Source: Cunninghamia lanceolata
Taxonomy: Eukaryota; Streptophyta; Pinopsida; Cupressales; Cupressaceae
Assembly (NCBI GenBank): GCA_027924645.1
Contig: BSBN01000494.1
Coordinates: 320,001-384,000 of the forward strand
Direction: 5' to 3'
DNA length: 64,000 nt
Shown: in pieces, positions 48,741-60,664 of the stretch
Numbering within the stretch: the stretch's first letter is position 1
Layout: each line of letters opens with the position of its first letter
The notes under the pieces: model-generated
Database searches by the model: none
The model's input: the letters and a program-made list of their open reading frames with translations, nothing else
What the model was told of the DNA's origin: nothing
Made by a program: the position numbers and the translations under genes

Positions 48741-50489
48741 TATACATTACATGAAAGGATTGCCTTCACAAATTGGAACAAGAACTGGAGTCCACAGCAC
48801 AATGAATAGCCTCCAAGCTCATGAACATGAAGCAATAATTCCCAATAGAGAAAAGGTACCAACCTCCCGACCATGTGGAACCTTGAGGTCCACCCCCATG
48901 CTAGGAGATAACACAAGATCCCACATCCAACGAACAGTCAGGAGAACAACAGACTAACATAAGCAATAGGGTTATACATGACACCAATCACCATACTGCT
49001 GACAATCAACATCATGTACACACTTACTGCACTTCCAGAGGCACTCTCACAACAAAAGGAGGAATAAACTAGGGAGTGCTAGACTACAATAGGGAGGAGT
49101 GTCATCACATGGCTTGATATGGGTTATCCTAGTGGACCTTCCTAGGCCTTGGTCCCCCATCCTGGGTTGTCCTGGCAGCCTCTCTTGATCCCCGATCCCC
49201 AACCCCCATACAAACTCATACAGAATCAGTGCACCTTTCATGAGGACAAGCTAGTTGATCTTGCCATTCTATGCCTTCTCATCTCATCTCAAGCCTAAAG
49301 AAGTACTTGAGCCATGAGTGGGGCATACAATATCTTGATTAATGTGAATTCTACCCATTCCCCCTAATTCATTATTAAGGTTATCACTGGATTAAGAAAC
49401 CCTCTAGTGGGTTGTCCTGGACACCACTTTGGGTTCTGGCCCCCATTGAGAGCCACTCCCCCTACTTGCAACTAGTAAACCCTACACAAAGCAAGGCATT
49501 GACCATCTTGCACCATTATCACAACCACATAAATCCATACACAAAGCAAGGCATTAACCATCTTGCGCATTTATCACAATTACATGAATTCATACAAGAA
49601 TAGGAGACAACATTCTAGGGTTACATTTTACATATACATATGACCCACCACATAGCCAACCACCTTCAGGGTTACATAATCATAAGGGCCATACACCTAA
49701 TTGCACCCTCCTAGGTCTCTGGAAACCAACTTCCCAATGACACAAAACTTGACATCACACTCTAATAAAAGCATGAACATTTAATCCATTATTCAAGACA
49801 CATTGATTACTATAGACAATTAATCATAGCAAAGTTAACAATATAAGATTCTAACTACACAGGTATACTTGGTCATTATGTAATCTACAATCATTCAATT
49901 TTTGATATTAGAATAAACCAATTCCCTTATTTTTATACACAACCAATTATTCATGGTTTAGAAATTTTTAAAACAGATACAATATAAATAAATCTAATAC
50001 TTAAAGCTCACATTAATTAAGGCATTTCTAAATTTATCTTTGTTTCTAATTCCAATCGTAAATTAAGAGATTCCATGAATAACATAATAATACACTTGCG
50101 ATAATGCATTAATTAATAAAATATCTAGAACATAGTAAGATGAGAAAAATATATCTTTCTAATAAAAAGTTAAGGATTTAGAAACTTACAAATAAATGTG
50201 AAAGATAGGGCAAAAAGGATAGAATTTATTGCCTTAAACTATGACCCTATAATTACTCCTAACTAATGCTCTCCCACAGCAGCAAGAAAACACATGCAGA
50301 GATAATTTCTTTCTATTTATAAAAAAAAAAAGAATCCTCCTTATTTTACAAAAATCCTAAATGGATTCTAAATTAAGCTCCTTCTATTCTCTTGAAATGT
50401 GAATTTATCTAGTTATTAAAATATGAAAGCATAACATAATAGGATAACTAATCCTAGGTCCTTTAAGATTCCTTGGTGGGGGCGTTACA
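48741..50489. repeat. Right direct repeat of the 18-kb unit, second part, and right end
   Basis: Continues from 41194 after the copia element: 48741-49960 aligns with ~32690-33545, with an extra ~250 bp at ~49530-49800. From ~49960 to 50489 it differs from the left side. The end reads GATAACTAATCCTAGG...TTCCTTGGTGGGGGCGTTACA. Confidence 0.8.
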
Positions 50490-50494
50490 AGTAA
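50490..50494. other. Target site duplication (right) of the 18-kb unit
   Basis: AGTAA, identical to 32255-32259. Confidence 0.85.
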
Positions 50495-53040
50495 ATCTAA
50501 GTATGTACAATTACTTACAAAATCCCTCAAATAAAAAATAATGATATTTTTTCTAATCTTCAATTATCCTCTTTTAAAAAGATGGAAATAAAAAACTAAT
50601 CAATTGCATTGTTTATCTTATATACATGTCAACAATTGATGACCAAAAAAAGTTAAACCCGAAGATATTTCCTCCTTTTGAAGAATTTATTTTTTATTGC
50701 TTGGTTTTCATTCATAATAAAATGATTACAAATTATGATTTTGGACTAACAACATTTTGTTTTCGTGCATAGAGTCACAACAGTTGCAAAAGAAAATTTT
50801 ATTACAAAGATGAAAAGAAACTCTAATGGAATTTTGTTCGATGCAACATCGATACTAATCTTTGATCATGCAATGACATCGGACTATTTACGTTCATAGA
50901 ACAAATGTTACTGTTACAAATGAATCTTAAAACTTACTGAATGCCATCTTTATTTGTACTTAAAGCATGTATAACTTTATTGTTATCTTACTATTTATGT
51001 ATTATTAAATTCATTGATTCTTTCCCTGAATTTCCTATCGGCATATCTCTTGAACCTCCAAAGAGTGCAAGTGCTAGTTAAGGAGTAATCTTATGATGTG
51101 TTTATGGTCTAAATCAACTACGCCAACCACTACCATCATCAAGAACCATGCACTTTCTAACCTTTATTTAATTTATCCTTTCTTGTTATATTCCTTACCC
51201 ATAAGCTTTATATATGTATGTATACGTATGTTAAGAGTTCATTGATGGGAATGCTATTGAATAACAAAGCCCAAAACAAGTGCAGTGTGAACGCTACTCT
51301 TGACTATAGTAATTCTGAGCACTCATTGACCAAGATTTTCAATGTCCAGTCGTGGGTAGAGAATTTATCCAAAGCAATTCGCGGACAACATTATTTCCCT
51401 TCGATTCAAATTCATTGAATACTATTTTGCTCCACCAAACATCATTATCACGCCACATTTGCAATAGACAAAGTTGATTCCACTTTTTTCCTCAAAATCG
51501 TTTCCAGCTAAAAATGTTCAATGTGAAGCTGAAAGCCGCGCACTGGCAAACCAGTACACATCAAGTAGACTATATTTGGGTAACGACAGCTACTCCACGC
51601 GGCAGTCTTTATAACTTTGTCTTAGATTGAATGTTCTTTTGGCCATTTGATTTTGAGGAAGTTTCTCGGAATCTGTATGTGAGGATTGAATCAGTTTAGA
51701 TTACAATTAGCAGGAAATGAACGGTAGTAGCTATTTGTAAAGATAGTTTTCTTATCATTAGTTTTCAATCTTGTCGTTAGTTCAATAGTCAAAAATCAAT
51801 TTAATACGTTTTAGTAAGGACGAGATGTAAAAGTGCTATCAACTGTTTGACAATTGAAGAGTGTGATGTTTAAATAGAGTGATCAATAAGCACTTAAGAA
51901 AAGAACTGTTTATTTGAATACAGTTGTTTGGTTGATTGCAGAAAACTTTTTGTTAGATGGTAGAGGCTAATTGGTCAAAAAAATAGGTGTTTAGTTGAGT
52001 ACAACAATTATTTATGTTAAATATATAAAATTTAAATTTGTTAAAAAAGAGCTGTCTAATTAAATAGATACAACAAGCTTTTTGTTGGATACACGGAAAC
52101 TATATTTATCTTAAACAGATCTCAGCTCATCTTGTAACCATCATTCTGGATGCACATTCCACTGTATTTATCAGAATTTCAATTAATTAATAATCAATAA
52201 GATCTAATGTGCATATTGAATAGACATTACTCATCTTGTATGATATCAGATATATATATTCAATAAGATTTGAAGATATTTCAAATTTAAATTTATGGGA
52301 AACAGATTTTAACTTCATTTTTATAATATCCCACATATACATCAGCAAAACTTTAAAATAGTTATTTTTTAAAACCATTTAACTTTACCAATAAATCAAA
52401 AACTACAGAAAAAAGCCAAAATTCATGACAGTCAATCCACTACTCTTGTTTGTCGTTTGAAAATTCTGGAATTAACCGGACCACATTTATTAGCATAGGA
52501 CTGAAATAATTAGGCGCATTCACATTACAGATGCCAGAATTCTGTGTCAAGTGGAGAATGGGCCCTTAACAGGATTTTTTGAAGCCGTGGAGCATAACTT
52601 TTCTGTCGCTTTAAGCATTAAATATCTTTGGACTTGGGGGAATTCGTTAATGATTTGCAATCACAGGCTTAAGAATCTTATACAGTGGGTAAGGGTATAC
52701 GACACGAAACTAATAGAAAATAATATTTATTAATTAAGATTAAGACACGTTCTATTATCTACTGCCTTAGGTCGGTCTGCTTGGCTGTATTTATCAAGTT
52801 GTAGTAATAATGTATTATATTGTTATTTGTGAAAAATATATTTTGTAGTGTTTCAAAAACATAAGAAATATATAAATTAAAAATAAATATAGATTAGTAA
52901 TTTAGGAACAATGTACTATAGGTTCAAGGAATACATTGATAAGAACAATTGATGAGTTTAGAAAATTTTCTCACGTGAAATTTTTTAGGGTGTGAGACAA
53001 TTCTCATTATAATGATCATATATAAAAGTTTATCGGTTAA
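50495..53040. other. AT-rich stretch; its left part should hold the Helitron 3' end
   Basis: Because the 18-kb unit is inserted right after the helicase stop codon, sequence from 50495 should continue the Helitron 3' flank. I did not find a convincing GC hairpin followed by CTRR. Short frames such as 51218-51418 and 52551-52733 show no domain. A locally GC-richer patch lies at ~51520-51620. Confidence 0.4.
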
Positions 53041-53480
53041 TTATACAAATTAAATATATTTTTGATTATCAATTAGTATAAAATAGTACATTAGTTCTAC
53101 ATAATTATGTAAGTTAAATATGTTTTGATTGATAGAATAGTAACAACACTGTAAACTAGTATAAATAGTAACAACGTACTATAAAATTGTATAAATCAAA
53201 TATATTTTGATTGTAAACTAATATATAAAATAATAACAACGCACTACATAATTATGTAAGTCAAATATGTTATAACTATAAACCAGTATAAAATAGTAAC
53301 AATGCACTACAAAATTTGTATAAATCAAATATGTTTTGATTGTAAACCAATATAAAATAGTAACAATGCCCTACATAATTATATAAGTCAAATATGTTTT
53401 AACTATAAACCAGTATAAAATAGTATCAATGCACTACAAACAGTTAAATCAAATAAATTTTAACTATAAATTAATATAAA
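53041..53480. repeat. Minisatellite of ~64-bp units, two alternating types
   Basis: About six to seven units built on TCAAATATGTTTT...ACTATAAACCAGTATAAAATAGTAACAATGCACTACA. Two variants alternate: ATAATTATGTAAGTC before ...TTAACTATAAACC, and AAAATTGTATAAATC before ...TTGATTGTAAACC. The higher-order unit is therefore about 128 bp. Edges are diverged. Confidence 0.85.
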
Positions 53481-53481
53481 A

Positions 53482-54006
53482 TCAAAACAATACACTATAT
53501 ACTATTCTATAATCATTTACAGTGAAAATATATTTAATTTGCAAACAGTAATCTACACTCAATATTTTATATTTTATAATGTTCTTGACATTCAATCCAC
53601 CCATTATATGAGATGATTTTAATATTCTCCAAGACCAAGATATTGGGATTGTATATGCTTTTTTACTTTTATTGTGCGAATAAAACATTTCAAATCTTAC
53701 CAATAATTGCATAACCATGATTAATATTCTATGGAATGCATTTCTATCTTTCCATTTTGTTCTAACAAATAATTCACATTCGGAGGGGGGAAAAAAATAT
53801 TTCTTTATCTTACAAAATTCTTTCCAAACGTTCACTTTGTCGAAAGTAAATTTAGTTCTTTTAATAGTTGCTAAATGACAAATATTCTCTATAATAATGC
53901 CTAGCATTGTATGGTAGTGATATGCCCTAAAAGGGAAATGTGATTTTATGGTTCCAAGTTGAATTATTACGTTTCCTTTTCCATAAGGTGTTTTCAATAG
54001 GCGCAC
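53482..54006 (-). CDS. Unidentified open frame, 174 codons, uncertain
   Basis: The frame begins with GTG and not ATG, and I recognise no domain. It is Lys-, Ile- and Tyr-rich, with a basic pI and a Trp-containing segment near the middle (WKEFCKIKKYFF, RTKWKDR, SWSWRIL). Its last residues run to the edge of the minisatellite. In AT-rich sequence of this kind a chance frame of 174 codons is unusual but possible. It may be a fragment of a decayed gene or nothing at all. Confidence 0.2.
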   Translation of the reverse strand: MRLLKTPYGKGNVIIQLGTIKSHFPFRAYHYHTMLGIIIENICHLATIKRTKFTFDKVNVWKEFCKIKKYFFPPSECELFVRTKWKDRNAFHRILIMVMQLLVRFEMFYSHNKSKKAYTIPISWSWRILKSSHIMGGLNVKNIIKYKILSVDYCLQIKYIFTVNDYRIVYSVLF

Positions 54007-54689
54007 TACAATTGTATGAGTTGGTTCTTAAAATTATTCTACTTATAAATTATGCATTTAGGTACGATGGTGATATTTAAGGCTAGAAAAGAATTTCATA
54101 ATATAAAAGTTTTGTTTGATATTATAGCTTAAAGAGAATTAAATTTTCAGTTTACATGTTTAACATTATTATATAGTAGCTACTATGATGTTAAAATAAA
54201 ATTATACATTTTATTTTTTCATTTATTTAGTTAAAAATTTATTTTTTAATAAGGTGTTTTTGATAGGTTTATTGATGTTGATTGTATTTATTAAAAAATA
54301 TGGAATAAAATTTAGGTTTCTATATTTATTATTATTTTGATAAGGGTAAAAGTCAAGGTTTTAAAAGGGTCCAAAACCTTATAAAAAATATAAAGATAGC
54401 AACATGACAATACATAATACAAACCAACAAAAAACAAGTCTTTAAGTCGAATCAAGCCACACAAAACAAGAAAAACTATCAACAAAGGTTTAGATGATAG
54501 TCAACCAACAACTATTACAAGATAAACAACAAATAGGCTTGCGAACCAAACTAGGTCACATAGAGCCAAGAAACAGTCAACAAAGATCTAGTTGGCAGTC
54601 AATCTACAATCATTTCCATCTAAATTTCTTTCAAAATTTAACTGTGCTATTTGTAATAGTTGTCCATTCATCTAAATAATCTTCTTCCT
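54007..54689. other. AT-rich stretch, nothing recognised
   Basis: Simple AT-rich sequence with A-rich patches at ~54380-54540. No coding or element end is supported. It may be the 3' flank of the minus-strand LINE remnant to its right. Confidence 0.35.
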
Positions 54690-56284
54690 CCCCCTACAAA
54701 CCAAGGGGGGAAATATCATTAGGGAACTCTAAATTGCATCTTCCAAAATGCCTAAACATAGATCCCTCGTAGACCTTGAAAACTTGTGGCACATGACCTC
54801 CTTTACTCTTTTTTGCTTTTTGAGGCCCAAACTAGGAATATTCAAAGAAATGTTCTCACTTCTTGCAGGATGAGAATCAACAAGAAATAAAACATGCTCC
54901 ACCATAGTGTTATCAAACACCTGCATGCCTGACAACAACTGAACCTAATGAACCTCAGGATTGGATTGCGTAACAAAATCCACAAGCTCCACATCTATAC
55001 CATAAGAGCATCTTGCTTCATCTATCCAGGTGAGATTCCTTCTTCTTCCAAGACCTTTAAGAACATCTTTTCAGTAATTGATACAACCTCTTGATTAGAC
55101 AAGGCATCTATTTGTGGCTTCATGACTACTTTATTCTTTTGATATGGCTCTCCTTAGGCAAAGTGAACAATGTCAACTAATTCTTCTTGATGATTTTCAT
55201 TGACATGTCTAGCGACTCCATCTGCATATGATCTTTCCTTTTGCATATGATCTTCTTGCACATTCAAGTCAAGATAACATCTCCTTCATCACCCTGAATA
55301 TTGCCTATCTTTTGTTCCTTCCTACTTTTCACACAAGAAATAGTCATATGCCCAAGTTTTACGCAAAATTAATATAAACTAGAAGATTTCTCATATTCAA
55401 TAGCTTGAATCCAACCAATATGTTTTTATGAAAGCTTGATTGAGATTAGTAACTCCCTATCCACCTCTGAATAAACATAAAATTGAGCATGTAATAACCT
55501 TTTCCTAGACTTCATGACTGGATCAAAGGCAATGATGTGCCCAATGGACATCTACCTCATAAATTCTTCTTCCCAAAACTTAAGTAAAAGCCCTAGTAGT
55601 CTCACCCAAGTGGGGAAAAAATTTATATTCTCTTTACTTGGATCAAAACCCCATTTCCATTTCTTCTAGAAAAGCCCTACTTTCCAAGGAACCACAATCC
55701 TCCCATCAAAATTCTAGCACAATCTTCTTGATTAGGAAATGAGATTAGAAAAATCCTTTCAACATGGAAAAGATTTCCACCTTGCCCTTTGATCTCCACT
55801 TTCTTTCAACCTACCATCTAAATGCATCAATAATTGGTCTTGTTCCCATAAACTTGCCAATCAGTGCATTTTCTATTATGTGAGAAGATCTCTCCACAAC
55901 ATGGTGAAGAACAATCATATGGAAACTATCTAAATCATACATTGGTTCTAGAGGAGTGATATTTGGTGGGATAGGAAAAGCCGTAACTAGAATCCTATTA
56001 GCCCATGAAAGAGGGAACTAAATATTAGAATTATTTTCCTTGCCTAATCTTGAAACATAGACATTTTCACTAGTTCCCAATTCACCTAATATGAGAGTAT
56101 CTTGTCCAACCTCAACCTCCTTGACCTCAACCTCTTTTAGATTTGCATTATTGTTGATCGACTTCTTCCCCTTCAGAATTAACACAGCACATGAACTCTT
56201 ACTAGAAATAGAGCACACACTAATAGAAATGGGAGGGAGCTAACACCTACATCGAAACCCTAGCCCTAAACTAGGGGGAAAATG
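54690..56284 (-). pseudogene. LINE ORF1-type (DUF4283-like) protein remnant
   Basis: On the minus strand an N-terminal open piece (56018-56218) leads past a TAG into IGKFMGTRPIIDAFRW, VERKWRSKGK-like, and then scattered frames with HAQFYVYSEVDRELL and WIQAIEYEKSS. A partial zinc knuckle follows at ~55330-55390 (FCVKLGHMTISC), whose first Cys codon is TAT. This order is that of the nucleic-acid-binding ORF1 of plant L1 LINEs and related DUF4283 proteins. Many stops and several shifts break it. The 54729-54938 open piece may be its C-terminal tail. No ORF2 follows, so the copy is truncated or was not fully duplicated. Confidence 0.7.
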
Positions 56285-57399
56285 TCTTACTACACATTAC
56301 AACTCTTGTGAGGATGTAATGTCCCTTTCTAGATTTTTCGTATTTAACATGTAATTTTTGTATTTTTTGATTTATGCAAACTATAAAAACACTAAATATT
56401 GCTGCTAAAATCAAACTACTGAGTCCATAAACTTCATATAATATAACTATTTTTTTAGCAATCTGAATATTATAAAATATTAAAGATAGGTACAACATAA
56501 AAAAGTATAACAAAAACTCATCTTCTATATTATTCAATAAATCCAAATAAAACACGTTTGCAATGGAAAAACCCATATACAAAAATTCTAGAAATAAAAC
56601 CAAGACTCAATATATATATATAATTTTAGTAGTGTGATGCCCCGTCATGCAACCCTAGAGAGTTAGCTTTAGGTATGAGCACTATCACTTAGGTAATGCC
56701 ACATCGAAGATATCAAACTTTTAAGATATTAAAAATGAAGTAAAACAAAATAGTAGGTTTAAATGTCTAACACCTCTAATGGGTCAGTTGAATCAGACTA
56801 ATTTCCTCACAAAACGAATGTACTTTCTTCCAGAGGTTGCCGATTGACAACACCCCCAACTTATTTCCAACAGTAATCAGAGAAGGGAGCCAAAATTGTC
56901 TCAAGTCGATGGATAGATCCTGCAATAATCCATAACAATGGATTGAGGGCGCGGTCTAAGTTTTACAATATGCAGATCTAATTAAGGGTGTGGTTGGAGT
57001 TTTACAATATGCAGATCCAATTAAGGGTGCGGTTGGAGTTTTTAGAGACACCATACGACACAAAAGATAGATAGCCATAATAAGGTTTGAGTTTAAGTTT
57101 TAAATACTACTGCAGAACGTTGTGAGGTAGCCATCGAATGACATAAGATAGATAGTAGATACAAAGCAAAAGAAATAGCTGAAGGCAACCTCTAGATAAA
57201 ATTAAGGATGTCGATGACATAGGAAGTGAGGACTCACAAACAAGGGAATCGAGAGGCCAAAAAATAAATTCAACGGTTAGCAATTTTGGTATTAAAAAAA
57301 ATTCAGAAGATAAAAATTAACATCTAGGATGTAATCCAATGCATAGCTCCAAGGTTAAATGACAAATTACATGCAAAAGAACCAGGGAAGAAAAGCGCC
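56285..57399. other. Gene-free stretch
   Basis: AT-rich to ~56620, then mixed sequence with the phrase GATGCCCCGTCATGC at ~56636 resembling an LTR end, but no partner was found. No coding signal is supported. A 39-bp tandem repeat lies inside. Confidence 0.35.
56951..57043. repeat. 39-bp tandem duplication
   Basis: Units at 56951-56989 and 56990-57028, plus 15 bases of a third, share GGAGTTTTACAATATGCAGATC and AATTAAGGGTG phrases (quoted in parts), with few differences. Confidence 0.8.
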
Positions 57400-59131
57400 T
57401 ATTGGTTTTTTCTTCTGAATCAACATTAGGGTTTACCAGTTCCTATGCACATGTAGATTCAGCCAACTAATATAGGAGGTTGCGTGAGCTCCTCCCCTTC
57501 ACTTCTGGTTCTGCCACACCAAGGGGGGTATCCCTATAGCTAAAGATGTAACCTTGACTAGCTCAATGATAGAAAGATTTAACTTGACAACAACAGGCAA
57601 AATACTCTCATGTATGGACCAAGATCTGCATGATAGATCACAAGGTTGGCAACATTCTTGGACATATGTGTCTGGTTGGGTATGAGAGTATGCAAGGGTC
57701 CTAATCCTACTCCTACAACTAACGGGTTGAAATTATGGACAGGTTGGAAGTGATGTTTGGATGCAAGACAAGGGGGATGTGGATCATAACTACTAACCCA
57801 GAAGCAGACCGGTGCCTATCTCAGGGCAAGGAGTCAACTAGATGTATACAAGAGATGGTTTGCAACTGGCATTCAAGTTCATGGGGTTGGAGCTGATGCT
57901 TGCCTTACAAACATCACCCAAGAATGGGTATTTAGCAACCTATACTTACAGACATCCCAACTGACATGCATTCTTCTCCATACATTGACCTAAAATAGTT
58001 TAATCCACTCCTTGAATGGAAGTTACAGATCAAGCATGCAACATAGAAATCTATACCCTAGAATCTATGAAACCCTTAGCAACCAAATTCAGAAGAAGAA
58101 TGATATGCAGCAAAGGAGACAGACAAGTAAACACATGCATTACAGCATTTTTCATAGAAAACAATAATGAAATTAAACATATGTGCAAAATACATTCATC
58201 ATGCAACTCATAAACTCCAAAGGGATAGAACAACTAGGATCATGCCCTGTTCTTCGTTATTTACACAAAAATACCCCAGGCCTTCAACAACCAACCCTGA
58301 ATGAGTAGCACAATTTGCCTTTTATAGCAGGAGGGTGCACTCAACCTTTCAGTACCATGGCACATCAAAATATCTACCAGATATAACACATCATCAGATT
58401 GGCACTCAAACATTTCATGCAGCAGGGGGAGAAGGAGACAGGAAGTGGCCTCGAGCCCTGCGCCGCTGTTTTGGGGATCTACATCTTCAGACAAGTGGTT
58501 GATCCATCCACACCATCGCCTATACCTCTGTAACATCCACCATTAATGTCCACCTACTCGCAGCCTTGGGAAAAATAGTTATCTATGCGCTCTTGAAACT
58601 TTCCCGCCAAGATATATCATCCTGATATTTCAAATCATGTGGGAACCATTTATCCCACATGCACCCCGCAGAGACCCTTTTAGCACTTTATACACCACAC
58701 TGCATGCAAACATATTGTCGTGCATTTTATCTTGTGCGACCAATGAGCCATCCGCTAGCAGCCCATCGCCCTAACTCCTGTCGACGCCAAGACTCCATCG
58801 GTGTGACCCACATTGTCGGAGCAATAGAAAATACTTCTGCCGACCACATCGATCACGCCGATGCTGACACCCTTTGCTTGGTCTTCAGCCAGACCCAAAC
58901 CATCGGTGCACTCAAAAATTCCTTCACTGATATGCCTTGTCACGCTGATGGACACCTTAGAAACACCTCATCGGCCAGACCCCAACCATCAGAACAACCT
59001 CCTCCAGGCATGCCGATGCCACACATCACGCCAATGAACATCCTGATGATGCCACCATCACATTCTACATACCACGCACCTCCTCATATCCGGATGACAT
59101 CATCGTCATATTTCAATATGAGGGGATCTTT
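57400..59131 (-). repeat. 3' LTR of the gag-only element (at least this much)
   Basis: Starts TATTGGTTTTTTC on the plus strand (TGTTGG in the other copy) and matches 62270-64000 to the window end. The LTR must run further right than 59131. A possible outer end is CCAACA at ~59767, the inverted match of TGTTGG, but this was not confirmed. Small frames inside both copies are not convincing genes. Confidence 0.88.
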
Positions 59132-59780
59132 GTAAGATGACTGATGTTAGAAATATGATCCCCCCAAATCCTGATGATGTCACCAGCATATTGGGAAAAG
59201 GTGATAGTCAGAAGATCACCAAATATTTAGAAATATCACCCCCCCACAAAATATCAGGGTGCACTGTAGCTCCATTGTAAGATCAGGGTGATGTATGAAT
59301 ATGACTGATACTTGAAAATATCACCCCCTTCCTTGGAATATGATGAAGCCGATTAGACAAGTGGATATCACCCTGACATAAGAATGATGTCAACAACATC
59401 AGGGTGATCCAGCGAACATGAAGTGATAAAATAATATCGGGGTGATCTTAACCAAGATCACCCGATGTTGAAATATGATGACCCCCTTAAGAAAGCTAAG
59501 TCATACGGAACCTTGCAGCAACATCATCAGGATGATCTTAACTAAGATCACCCGATGTTAAAATATCACCCTGGCAAAAGATCATGCAGGCAGAAAATAT
59601 GATGACCCTCACAAGCAACATTAGGGTGATAACCAGAAATATGATGATGATGACCTCCTCGAAAGAAAAAATGATGTTGAAGTTGAAAAATGTTGAGAAG
59701 GCCCAAGGACTTAGAACTTTTGGAATTTTTGGGAAGGTGCTTGTATATACATATTTAAGCACCAACACAGGCTCTGTCTA
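59132..59780. repeat. Cluster of ATCAGGGTGAT / ATCACCC motifs, probably LTR promoter part
   Basis: The motif TCAGGGTGAT and its complement ATCACCC(TGA) recur about a dozen times between 59200 and 59635. A longer phrase (GATCTTAAC[C/T]AAGATCACCCGATGTT) occurs at ~59446 and ~59534 and contains the hairpin GATCTTAACCAAGATC. A TATA-like TGTATATACATATTTAAG lies at ~59741. It is probably the U3 part of the LTR. Confidence 0.6.
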
Positions 59781-59908
59781 GGGACGCATGCCTCTTGCAG
59801 GCATGGTGAGAACCTCATATCTCTGGGATGCAGACCAGTCCCCTATCCATTGGGCAATAGAGTCATGAAGCTACAATGATCTGCATCACCAAACAGATTT
59901 TTAAAACA

Positions 59909-60655
59909 TCATTTTGGCGGCCCTGGGCAACCAAAAAGGAAGAACCACAACTTTATCATGTCAAATGCCTGATTCCAATATGAATAACCCCAACCATAAC
60001 TAAAAACATCAACACAACCTACCCATATGTTGATCATGTTCATTAAATACCTCACCATCTTTGAAAGCTGGCCACTTGCAATATTGCCTCTGTCACTCTG
60101 GATTTCAAAATTAGACATATAACCATACATATTATAATACTCCTCAACAATAGGTAACATATGTATGTTATATCCCTCAAATAATACATCATGCTACTCT
60201 TGGCACTCCTCATCATCTACCTGGCTGTTGCAGACTGTCAGGCACTCTTCCAGCTGATCCAAAAACTAAAGACATTCAAAATAAATGAGACCCTCATCAT
60301 CACTTATATCACTTATGGATAATGATAACAAAACCTAATCTGCACATCCATAATTGCACATGTCTGAACCAACTGATGATGAACATCTATCATCCACAGT
60401 TTGCAAATTAGTATCATCATCTTCAAACAAAGGGTTAATCCTGCACCAATGAAGTTCATGACTCACAACATCACATGCATCTAGAGGCTCATCATAGAGG
60501 GGATTCATACTCATTGCAAAGGTCTCTGCTTCTTCTTCATGACAATCCAATTCTTCTTCAGTATTACCAAATCTAAAGTCATAAGAAGAACAAACCTGAT
60601 CCATGAATTGATCATGGATATCATCTTTATCATCTTTAATCTCTGATTGCCCCAC
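59909..60655 (-). pseudogene. C-terminal extension of the gag-only protein, broken
   Basis: The piece at 60335-60655 continues the gag frame after the TAA at 60665. It is highly acidic (DDKDD, NTEEELDCHEEEAETF, FEDDDTN) and ends at a stop near 60335. A further piece at 59909-60160 (YYNMYGYMSNF, MNMINIWVGCVDVFSYGWGYSYWNQ) has aromatic-rich text. Neither matches pol. They may be the remains of one long C-terminal region of the gag protein. Confidence 0.5.
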
Positions 60656-60664
60656 ATATAAAAT

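Larger units (their letters stand above)
32260..50489. mobile_element. 18.2-kb composite LTR-type unit with perfect 5-bp TSD
   Basis: The unit begins TGTAACGCCCC and ends GGGGGCGTTACA. The first and last ~23 bases are inverted matches with four mismatches (CCAAGGAA near the left end, TTCCTTGG near the right), and AGTAA flanks both sides. Inside are direct repeats (32332-33545 against 40849-41194 plus 48741-49960), a 430-bp inverted repeat, a PPR fragment and a gypsy chromovirus remnant. The right repeat is split by copia element 2. Five-base TSDs and TG...CA ends favour LTR-retrotransposon integration; the interior has since been rearranged. The tandem TIR-like ends leave a DNA transposon possible but less likely. 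Confidence 0.8.

Noticed and set aside
32260..50489. Cut-and-paste DNA transposon with TIRs
   Set aside because: The TIR-like ends start TG and end CA with a 5-bp TSD and enclose direct repeats, which fits an LTR element better; no transposase is present inside. Kept as a minor alternative.
58659..59135. 158-codon plus-strand frame inside the LTR
   Set aside because: The equivalent in the other LTR is broken, it lies antisense to the element, and its Pro/His/Thr-rich composition shows no domain.
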